DNA of 64,000 bases, from the NCBI GenBank assembly GCA_963681505.1, contig OY811977.1, positions 2,305,217 to 2,369,216 of the forward strand. Direction: 5' to 3'. The translations under genes were made by a program, and so were the position numbers. Positions within the stretch are counted from its first letter, which is position 1; each line of letters opens with the position of its first letter. Origin of the DNA: Eunapius fragilis. Taxonomy: Eukaryota > Porifera > Demospongiae > Spongillida > Spongillidae. Below, piece by piece: positions 55,827 to 64,000 of this stretch. The notes under the pieces were generated by a model, which saw only the letters and a list, made by a program, of their open reading frames with translations, did no database searches and was not told the DNA's origin.

Positions 55827-56036
55827 GGGGCAGATTTAGGGTGGGTGGGGGTGGGGGGGGGGGGGGGTCCGGATCCCCCCTTTCCTATATGAACAATGAC
55901 GTAATGCATACTGCAACCGTTCAACGTTATACTACACGGCTCCAATGAAGCTGGTAAAGGCGCACGCGATGCGCGCGCCTCCTTTCTTCATTCTGGACTT
56001 CCCCCACCCCTTCCTTTTATTCCTGCATCCGCCCCT
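55827..56036. mobile_element. MITE-like element with AGGGGC ends and GGTCCGGA core
   Basis: aggggcagatttagg at the left is matched inverted by cctgcatccgcccct at the right. Just inside lies a poly(G) run and tccggatccccc, as at 52.37 and 59.4 kb. Non-coding. Confidence 0.6.
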
Positions 56037-56379
56037 GAGAAGACATGCACAACAGTTGTAGTAACCATGCAGGCATGTTGCATGTACTATAAGGTTACAA
56101 TTTGAACAAGCACTTGATCGCATCGCAGAGCTGGCGCAACATACTTTAAAGTGGTCGGGCTTACCGTATACCGTTTATATTAATTAGATGATGCAATTGT
56201 AATCCGCACAACAATCGCATTATACCGTTTTTGACAATGCAAGTTCGTGCTCCAGTCTTGTTAAAATTGTTTATGCAATGGAAAACATGTCTGTGTATCG
56301 TAGCCAAGCAGGAGCGTATCCATAGAGGTTTCCGTGTTGCCTGGAACCCCCCATGATGCTAGTCTTGTACCCAGACACC

Positions 56380-57060
56380 GGTTCTGCGGGTGGATTACCG
56401 ATTACGTACATCACCGCAAGTCCATCCCTAACCTGGTAGAAAGTTGCATCATCTGAAATGAGGAAAACTATAATTCAGAGCAACAAGAAGAAAATCATTA
56501 TAAAAAAGCAATTTTCCATACATCTGTATAGAGGAGTAGTAATCCTCATGAGAAAGCTAGTAGTAGGCTGAAAATTACATCAGCATGACAGAGTGATAGG
56601 TTATGATGTTATCCATCATGGAACTTCTATAAACCTTAGCTAGCTGCTTTCCCTGATTCAGCTATGGTATATCAGTATTGAAAAATGAATTTTATCACCC
56701 TGCTATGCGGTGCAAATGGGCCCGAAATTTCGCGCAATGCTCGATGCAATCAAGTGCTTGCTCAAATTGTAACCTTATAAGTACATGCAGCATGCTTGCA
56801 TGGTTACTACAACTGTTGTGCATGTCTTCTCAATTACGAACCCATTATTCACATGACTTCACTAATGCATCATTCGAGTACTCCCGTGCAAACAGGAATG
56901 CGTAACCAAAAAGTACATTGATTGTAATGGACATTTGAGCCAACCGTATTCTTTAACACCCTTGATAGTCGCAGGGCGAGAGCAAATATATGTACTCTGG
57001 GCAGCATAATTTCATTATATGCAATGTTTGCAAATACGCAACACACACTACTAGGGTTCA
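56380..57060. repeat. 3' flank of the lectin gene, source of the 47.7-kb duplicate
   Basis: Carries the sequence duplicated at 47,690-48,240 and, in part, inverted at 52,955-53,049. No certain exon. Confidence 0.6.
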
Positions 57061-57111
57061 CTACATATATGGCAAAGTACTCTGTCGCGCATGCACGCAG
57101 GCAGTTGCTGG

Positions 57112-58818
57112 TCAGTTATCCATGTTCTCCTCTGATAGACTCATCCCGTCATCATACATGTAGCGGTACTGTGATGTGAGACCTTGAAAAAAGAAACCTC
57201 AGTAATGATTCAGAACTCTTCAGATTGCGCATGTTAATTGCATGAAATATTATATACTATGAATCGACACATGCATGCATGTGTATAATTATAGCTGTTT
57301 AAAAGTGAGCGTATTTACACATGCACGCAAGCATGCATGCCCGTGCACGATTTTACCTGCTTTTGCTGCAGCCACAGGCAAGACCGTGTAATCGAGATTT
57401 TTAATCATAGCTTTAGCACGCGGGTGCCAAGGGTCACCAGCATAGACAATGAGATTGCCGGCATAACGATATGTAGGCTGAGTAGCTCTATATACATTCG
57501 CTCCGACAGTCAGCGTCACACTCTTTCCAATGCACTCCAGCGTAACCTTGGTAAGGACATTAAGAGGCAGTGCATCTGTTACAAGACCCCAGTCGCCGTC
57601 AGTAGCATCACCTATTCTGACAGACAATCTAGTATTACCCTGAAGAAACCAAATAGCAGGAGAACGACTTCCAAATTCACAGCAGTTGTTGATAGTAGTA
57701 AAATGCACGATGTTACCCCAACTGGCCTCGATACCAGTGGGTACAATGTCAAATGTAAGCCTGTAGTCAGCCTTTCCATAAACTACAGCAATTGGGTTAT
57801 TTTGGGTCAATGCTGGACTTGTTGGCAGAGTCGGGTTGGCTATATGCATCGAGCATACCCTGCATGGAAAAAGATGACCAGTCATGTAATGTATATATAT
57901 ATATATATACGTACATGTCAACTCATGCATGCAAGCATTTATGAATTTCCGTTAGGCGCTCGATACTAACCGATGTCGCATTCGCCCTCTGCTTGCACAA
58001 TTTCATTATTGCTTTCTGCAGCCACAGGCAAAATCGTGTAAACGAGATTTTTTATCACAGCTTTAGCAGGCGCGTGCCAAGGGTCACCAGCATAGACAAG
58101 GACATTGCCGGCATAACGATATGTAGGCTGAGTAGCTCTATATACATTCGCTCCGACAGTCAGCGTCACACTCTTTCCAATGCATTCCAGCGTAACCTTG
58201 GTAAGGACATTAAGAGGTAGTGCGGCATCTGTGTTGAGACCCCAGTTGCCGTCAGTAGAATCGCCTATTCTGACATGCAGTACAGTAGTACCAGGCCAAA
58301 ACCAAATGGCAGGAGAACGACTTCCAAATTCACAGCAGTTGTTGATAGTAGTAAAATGCACGATGCTACCCCAACCTGCTTCGATAGCAGTGGGTACAAT
58401 GTCAAATGTAAGCCTGTAGTCAGCCTTTCCGGAGACTACAGCAATTGGGTTATTTTGGGTCAATGCTGGGCCTGTAGGCAGAGTCGCTTTGGTTATGCAT
58501 CGAGCATACGCTGCATGGAAAAAGATGACCAGACATATAAGTACATGCCAACTCATGCACACAAGCATGCATTTATGAATTTCCGTTATACTGAGGCGCT
58601 CGATACTAACCGATATCGCATATCTCGCCCAGGTCTGCTTGCACGATTACACTATTGCTTTCCGCGAGCAGTTCGGCGCCATCGCTATCTTTTTCACCGG
58701 GAATGACAGTATCCACACTGCTGCTCTTTGCATAGAGCTTGTTCGCGGTCACACAGATCGTCGACAGTGCCAAGTACAAGGCGACGATCCAGTGCAGCGA
58801 TGTGTTCACTTTCTTCAT
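57112..58818 (-). CDS. Secreted protein with two tandem ConA/LamG-like (lectin-like) domains, 4 exons
   Basis: Exons 58818-58611, 58510-57971, 57839-57357 and 57182-57112 all join in phase 1 for 433 residues and a stop. The Met at 58,818 starts a signal peptide (LHWIVALYLALSTICVTA). Exons 2 and 3 each code one domain of about 160 residues: DYRLTFDIVPT, W-G-(S/N)-IVHFTTINNCCEFGSR, PAIWF, RIGD-(S/A)-TDGNWG, LTKVTLECIGKSVTLTVGAN, YRYAGN, VYAGDPWH. The pattern looks like a concanavalin-A-like jelly-roll. Exons 1 and 2 end with the same CDIG/GTTAGT sequence, so the duplication carried whole exon ends. In exon 3 the ancestral acceptor would be out of frame; a nearby ATAG restores phase. The last exon codes an acidic tail. 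Probably a secreted carbohydrate-binding protein; not tested. Confidence 0.78.
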
Positions 58819-58880
58819 TTCCAAGAGACCAGGCTGAATATTGCGACTGTGAATGTATCGAGCAGGTCGTACGGTTCCAT

Positions 58881-58888
58881 TTTATATA
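58881..58888 (-). promoter_or_regulatory. TATA box of the lectin-like gene
   Basis: tatataaa on the minus strand, about 63 bp before the ATG at 58,818. Confidence 0.6.
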
Positions 58889-58939
58889 TGCACCGCGTCT
58901 GCCACGAAATTTCTGCACTATTGTTCCAAGTGGTATAAT

Positions 58940-59223
58940 TAGAACTTACCGGAATAATGGCGTTAATAAACTTAGTTCACTGTTTGGAGCCACTGTTTGC
59001 ATAACCAGGATGAAATGCAGCAAAATGAAGGGTCTAGCCATATATGCAGAACCTTTCTGAATACATACATACCAAATTAAAATGCAGACTGTTTTTTTTT
59101 TTTTTTTACGCTGCCGGGAGGTATTCTTTCGCACTCGTGCGGGAGACTACTATTAGTCTGATTCAAAGCGCTCGCGTCTGGAAGTTTTTCAATACATTCT
59201 ACATTACGTGCTGACATTGTCAG
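58940..59223. other. Upstream region of the lectin-like gene
   Basis: No coding exon; a T-run occupies 59,091-59,107. Confidence 0.4.
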
Positions 59224-59456
59224 CAGGGACGGATACAGGAATTCTGAAATGCGGGGGTCCGACATGAATATTAATAGGAGGGTGCGGGAGGGGATGTGCC
59301 TCCTCCCGCGGAAGCTTTTGGGAGTTCCGTACTTGGTGACACAGACTATCTATCCATATTGACGCCTGAAACTGGTACGATAGGCTGCACAAGTCACACG
59401 TGGTATAGGCAGGGGGTTCAGACCCCCCCCCCCCCCCCCTTCGTCCGCCCTTGCTT
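59224..59456. mobile_element. MITE-like element with AGGGACGGAT end and poly(C) core
   Basis: cagggacggatacagg at the left and tcgtccgcccttg at the right are roughly inverted copies. It includes gggggtccgaca and a poly(C) run at 59,425-59,439. Related to the 51-56 kb set. Confidence 0.45.
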
Positions 59457-60157
59457 TATTTAAAGGTAAATTTCAAAGTGGCTCTGTTATAATGTTATAC
59501 TAGTGACTGTTTCAGTTTTAAACACAAGTACGACGTTTTCGTAAGTTGGACTATGGAATACGACACAACGCTGTCTTTGAGAAATGCTTTCCTTATGGTG
59601 GATGCATTCAAAATAGTGTCTACAACAATTCGATTCACAGTTGGCTGTAGTTTTTAACCTGACTTGTTGACACACACTCATTTTTTTGCGAAGGCCTGTA
59701 GCCGCAAAATTCGCGTCAAAATAGTTTGTTTACAGCTACCAAGGTATTTTTGGGGGGACACGACCCACAAACCACAGAAAGATTATACCAGTTTTGAAAT
59801 CCTTCATGAAACACGGCTTCAGCAGGTATCATTGGATTACCCCCTTCCTGCCACAAAAACATTTTTTAGAAAACCACATTTAAGATCAAGTAAACCTCTA
59901 CATAACAAACCATATTTAGGCCTTAATCGGTTAAATATAGTTTTAGTGTGTGCACATGGGAGTATAGGATAGAAAAAAGGACACTTTTTATAATATTGTG
60001 CAATACTTTCATCTGTTTATAAATTTCCAAGCTATAAATCGCTTTGAAACACCGTATAGATGCAAGGTCAGTGCAATAGTATATACATATTATAATACTG
60101 GACATGCACATATTAAACCATAAAGGACGCTCAGTCAGGTCCATAAAACACCCATGT

Positions 60158-60188
<31 letters not shown>

Positions 60189-60275
60189 GTATCAAGCACA
60201 TGTACATCTTGTCTGCTCATTGTAATTCTCGTATGTACATGCAGTTGTAAAAAAACCCATACCTATTTTTGAAAC
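59457..60275 (+). repeat. Direct duplicate of 52,425-52,940, with an extra 240 bp
   Basis: Same order of words as the 52-kb copy. The extra block 59,697-59,938 has no partner in the 52-kb copy and may be an insertion here or a deletion there. Ends in a poly(G) run at 60,158-60,187 and then an assembly gap. Confidence 0.75.
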
Positions 60276-60280
60276 TCAGT

Positions 60281-60480
60281 NNNNNNNNNNNNNNNNNNNN
60301 NNNNNNNNNNNNNNNNNNNNNNNNNNNNNNNNNNNNNNNNNNNNNNNNNNNNNNNNNNNNNNNNNNNNNNNNNNNNNNNNNNNNNNNNNNNNNNNNNNNN
60401 NNNNNNNNNNNNNNNNNNNNNNNNNNNNNNNNNNNNNNNNNNNNNNNNNNNNNNNNNNNNNNNNNNNNNNNNNNNNNNNN
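60281..60480. other. Assembly gap (200 N)
   Basis: Exactly 200 unknown bases, a conventional placeholder length; true size unknown. It follows a poly(G) tract and separates the repeat-rich part from the GC-rich gene to the right. Confidence 1.
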
Positions 60481-60684
60481 AAAAACGAAGTTGTCTACGG
60501 CTATGCATGAGGTCATGAGATCAGTCTGACCAGAGTGAGGGGGCTTACGACACTCCCTATTCCCCCTAGCTAGGTACACTCGCCCTGAATCGGCCCCTGG
60601 GGAGGGGGGGGGCATTGATTGTCTCGTATCCAGACCACACCCACCCACAATATCCACTACAACTTTGCATTGGTCGGACCGGTG

Positions 60685-61665
60685 ATGTCGCAGTCGCTGA
60701 AAAGAACAGTAGTTGCGTTTTCCAGTGCCTCTAGAGCAATCTGGCGACGATACAGCGAAGGATTGGCGGCGAACCTCCCGCCAAACCCTCCTCGAAGCGG
60801 TCGGAGGCTCCGGAAGCTCCTCAAATGGACGGCCATCGGTACGGCAGTGGGCGTCGGCTGCTACTACGCCTCGGTATACGCCAAGTACGTGCGGAAACAG
60901 AAATTCAAAGGAACCAAGAAGAAGAAGGTCGTCGTCCTTGGGTCGGGGTGGGGCGCCCTAAGCGTCATTCGCAACCTGGAGCCCGGGCAGTTCGACCTCA
61001 CCGTGGTGTCCCCGCGCAACTACTTCATGTTCACGCCCCTCCTCCCGAGCGTCACCGTGGGGACCGTGGACGGTCGCAGCATCGTGGAGCCCTTCAGGAA
61101 GCTGATGTTGCGACACCACAGCGACACGGAGATGGAGTTCCTTGAGGCGGAGTGCGTGGATTTGATGCCGAAGGAGAAGGTGATCGTTTGCAAGGACAAG
61201 TCGGCCATCATCGGGAAGGTGTCCGAGTTCAAACTCGACTATGACGTCCTGATAGTGGCGGTGGGCGCCGCCAACAACACTTTCAATACCCCGGGGGTGG
61301 ACGAGAACTGCTTCTTCTTAAAGGATATCAAGGACGCCTACACGATCAGGAACGCGATCATGGACCTCGTCGAGACGGCCTACATCCCGGGACAGCCGCC
61401 GGAAGATCGGCAGAGGCTGCTGCATTTCGTGGTGGTGGGCGGAGGTCCCAGCGGGGTGGAGTTTGCGGCAGAGCTGCACGACTTCCTGGAGGAAGACGTG
61501 AGCAGGATCTACCCGAAAATCAAAGACGAGCTGCTGATCACCATGGTTCAGAGTCAGGACCACATACTAAACACGTACGACAAGCAGATAAGCGACTATG
61601 CTGAGAACATGTTCAGAAACGACAAGATTAACCTCCTTGTGAATGCAAGGTGGGCTGTCTGGGTG

Positions 61666-61722
<57 letters not shown>

Positions 61723-62138
61723 CATGCATGTATGTATGTGTGCATGTATGTATGTATGTATGTATTTGTATGAGTGTGTATGTGAGTATGTGTTTATGTG
61801 TGTGAGTATGCGTTTGCATGTGTGTGTGTGTGTGCATGTGAGGTTGTAGTGTAACAAGTGGCTCCAGCGAATACCACAAATGACAGAGGGTAGGGAGGGG
61901 TTCATGTGGCACGAGGATGGAGGGTGCCATCCTTCATTTCCCCCCCCCCCCCCCCCCCTTCTCTCCCTCCCCCTCCCCTCAGAGTGAACGAAGTTGGCCG
62001 TGAACTGATCAGTATCACTGATGCTTCCACCAAGGCCAAGAAGGAGCTACCCTACGGGATGTGTGTGTGGGCCACTGGTGTTGCCCCTTCACCCATCACC
62101 AAGACGTTCATGGAGAGGCTTGGATACACAAAGGAAGG
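60685..62138 (+). CDS. Type II NADH dehydrogenase, mitochondrial (first two exons)
   Basis: Exon 1 (60685-61649) joins exon 2 (61983-62138) in phase 2; exon 2 ends at a donor (GG/GTGAGG), and later exons lie beyond 64,000. The start at 60,685 gives MSQSLKRTVVAFSSASRAIW, an Arg/Ser-rich mitochondrial presequence, then a hydrophobic segment (WTAIGTAVGVGCYYASVYAK). The first dinucleotide-binding motif is VVVLGSGWGALSVI (FAD), followed by SPRNYFMFTPLLPSVTVGT, typical of Ndi1/Nde enzymes. The second is FVVVGGGPSGVEFAAEL (NADH), and MCVWATGVAP lies in exon 2. The enzyme passes electrons from NADH to ubiquinone without proton pumping. Such genes are known in fungi, plants and some non-bilaterian animals. 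The exon is GC-rich compared with the rest of the window. Confidence 0.9.
61664..61850 (+). repeat. (TG)n and (TATG)n microsatellite in the NADH dehydrogenase intron
   Basis: A (GT)n run of about 50 bp is followed by tatg/tgtatg units. The poly(C) run at 61,940-61,958 lies just before the exon 2 acceptor and forms part of its pyrimidine tract. Confidence 0.9.
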
Positions 62139-62480
62139 GTGAGGAGTGAGGAGGAGGGAGGAAGAAGGAGGGGGAGGGAGGAGGGGAGGGGAGGGAGGAG
62201 GGAGGAGGGGAGGGAGGAGGGGAGGGGAGGGAGGAGGGGAGGGGAGGGAGGAGGGAGGAGGGGAGGGAGGAGGGAAAGAGAGGGGAGGGAGAATGGAGGA
62301 GGGTGAGAGGAGGAAGGATGGGAGGAGGGTGAGAGGAGGAAGGATGGGAAAGAGGAAATGGTTGAATGCACAAAGGAGGCTTGGTTGTGTCCACGTCAGT
62401 GATTATATATGGGAGAGGGGGTGCACACAAAGGAAGGGGGGGGGGAGGGGGGGTGGAGTAGAGGAGGAGGGGAGGGGTGG
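62139..62480 (+). repeat. Purine-rich minisatellite (GGGAGGAGG-type)
   Basis: Long run of ggagggaggaggggaggggag-type units on the plus strand; frames in it are low-complexity artefacts. A cacaaaggaggcttggttgt word near 62,370 recurs downstream. Confidence 0.85.
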
Positions 62481-62639
62481 TTAGGGGAAGAATGAGGTCT
62501 GAGGCCAAGCCATGGCTAGTCACGCAAAACAAACTACAACTATTAAAAACTTCATCCAGTTGCTGACCTCATATACATTTGCCCCTGAATAAGCAGTCAA
62601 GCGCTCGACTTATTACATGTGCATTGGTCCACTTGTGGA

Positions 62640-62790
62640 CAACATGTATATAGGGCTATGTATAGGGCCATGTACAGGGCTATGTATAGGGCTATGTACA
62701 GGACTATGTAGAGCACTATGTATAGGGCCATGTACAGGGCTATGTATTGGACTATGTAGAGGACTATGTAGAGGACTATGTACTACTGCA
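62640..62790 (+). repeat. 12-bp tandem repeat (about 12 units)
   Basis: Units gggctatgtata / ggactatgtaga / gggccatgtaca repeat without a break. Followed by a C/T-rich tract (62,810-62,900) opposite in strand bias to its neighbours. Confidence 0.85.
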
Positions 62791-63179
62791 CAATACTTTG
62801 GAACGCTCTCCCCTCCTCCCTCCCCTCTCCCACCTTCCCCTCTCTCCCCTCTCCCTCCCTCCCTTCTCCCTCTCCTCTCCCTCCCTCCCTCCCCCTCCTC
62901 CCTAATCTCACAATATAAAAGGCGGGTTTTTCTCTTGGACTACTTTATCTGCAAACATGAAGATTGAGGTGCTGTGGTGTTTGTAGCTGTCATTTGGTCG
63001 TCTCCTCTTATGAGAAGACCAAAACGTGACCCAAGACGGTGTTCCTTACTCTCTTACCCTATGCACCAGCCTCCCACCATGAATAGGTATTGTTAGTACA
63101 ACAATCGAAGGTGTTGACCTGGGGACTAGATAATTGAAGCTCAGGTGTTTTTTTTTTTTTTTTTTGGCTTTGCTAAGGA

Positions 63180-63560
63180 TGAGAATGATTGAATGGGGTG
63201 ATGGGAGGGAAGGGAGGGGAGGGAGGAGGGGGAGAGGTGGGAGGAGGGTGCAGCCTGGTTGTGTCCACATTAGTGCTGTGGGTGGGGAAGTTACACAAAA
63301 AGGAAGGAGGAGGGGAGAGGTGGGAGGAGTAGAAGGAGTGGGAGGAGGGGAGGGAGGGGTAAGAGGATGGTAGGAGGGGAGGGAGGGAAGGAGGGTGGGA
63401 GAAGGGGAGGGAAGGGTAGGAGGATGGTAGGGAGGGGTGGAAGAGGGGGAGGTAGGGAAGGGAGTGGAAGGGAGGGGTGGGAGGAGGAAAGGGAGTGGGA
63501 GAGGGGGTGGCAAGGGTTGTGTCCACATTAGTCATGTGGGAGAGCACACACACAAAGGAA
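63180..63560 (+). repeat. Second purine-rich minisatellite with ggttgtgtccacattagt spacers
   Basis: Purine-rich units alternate with a spacer containing ggttgtgtccac(a/g)t(t/c)agt and cacaaaggaa, seen at about 62,382, 63,257 and 63,515. It behaves as a long higher-order tandem repeat within the gene's intron. Confidence 0.75.
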
Positions 63561-64000
63561 TAGTTATGTCAAACAAGTGAGTGTAGTATTTCTGCAGCAT
63601 GTGTGGGTATGCTGGTGTGTGTATGTATACAAGAATGCCATACTGCTAAAAACACATAGCTTTGCATCACGATTTGGCGGAAGCCAAAACAATCAATTTT
63701 CACACTATACCGAACAGTGGAAGTCTAAATTTCAGCAATCTATAATTGGCAGAAATATTATAAATATCATAAGTCATGGGGAGAGGGAGCGTCCTGTAAG
63801 TTGTATGTACGGTAGGATGTGGCTATGAAATTATTTCTTCTGCCCAGTGTGGAAGGACTTGGGGGTGAAATCCCTAGTTGGCCCCCCCCCCCCCCCCCTC
63901 CCCGTCCCATCTTGCCCGTCCTTATGTGCTACTGAAATACACAGTACTAGTTGGCGGAGAAAATGGAATAGCAATGTGATTGGAGGAAAGTTCTGCCAAC
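63561..64000. other. Right-hand end, probably intron of the NADH dehydrogenase gene
   Basis: No exon matching the C-terminal part of the enzyme is visible. Another poly(C) run lies at 63,882-63,898. Confidence 0.45.

Noticed and set aside
60217-60657. Open frames crossing the N gap
   Set aside because: They exist only because N codons are read as open.
62089-63553. Pro/Ser/Leu-rich and Glu/Gly-rich frames in the NADH dehydrogenase intron
   Set aside because: Low-complexity products of purine-rich minisatellites, with no splice or domain context.

Overview
This is a eukaryotic nuclear window, most likely from an early-branching marine animal; a demosponge is my best guess. Coding exons are joined by GT-AG introns with consistent phases, several starts have TATA boxes, single-exon seven-helix receptors occur, and a type II NADH dehydrogenase is present (known from fungi, plants and some non-bilaterian animals). 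All of this was read by eye; no database search was run. Much of the window is repeats: RLE-type LINE pieces, an LTR retrotransposon, many inverted-repeat (MITE-like) elements and poly(G)/poly(C) runs.

Layout. 0-6.8 kb: two LINE 3' ends facing each other, a repeat-family gene with a 45-bp tandem repeat coding a basic/acidic 15-residue motif (a second copy lies at 53-55.8 kb and a third partial copy at 6.15-6.8 kb), and on the minus strand a seven-exon RAG1-like transposase gene (RAG1-type N-terminal zinc region, RING-like finger, first half of the DDE core). 8.6-18.8 kb: two tandem paralogous genes for small secreted cysteine-rich proteins, their introns filled with MITEs and LINE remnants. 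21.9-26.1 kb: a four-exon gene with a coiled coil and two subtilisin-like domains whose active-site residues are split or substituted. 26.5-28.1 kb: remnant of a Ginger-like DNA transposon. 29.3-30.1 and 36.0-37.1 kb: two intronless seven-transmembrane receptors.

32-35.4 kb: further LINE 3' fragments. 37.5-44.5 kb: a LINE interrupted by a Ty3/gypsy LTR retrotransposon, one of whose LTRs is itself interrupted by a MITE with 8-bp target repeats. 44.8-45.8 kb: a two-exon gene for a membrane-anchored cyanovirin-N-homology (CVNH) lectin-like protein with a TATA box, followed by a 46-bp-arm hairpin. 47.6-49.8 kb: a broken duplicate of the lectin locus found intact at 56.4-58.8 kb, carrying an LTR-element fossil. 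53.05-53.34 kb: an exactly matching 130-nt inverted repeat. 57.1-58.8 kb: a four-exon gene for a secreted protein with two tandem lectin-like domains. 60.28-60.48 kb: assembly gap. 60.7-62.1 kb: first two exons of a mitochondrial type II NADH dehydrogenase, continuing past the right edge.

There is no operon logic here; the host genes are independent. A loose theme is surface recognition and defence (secreted cysteine-rich proteins, a CVNH protein, a double lectin-like protein, a possibly intracellular double subtilase) beside a RAG1-related transposase, but a functional link between them is only speculation.
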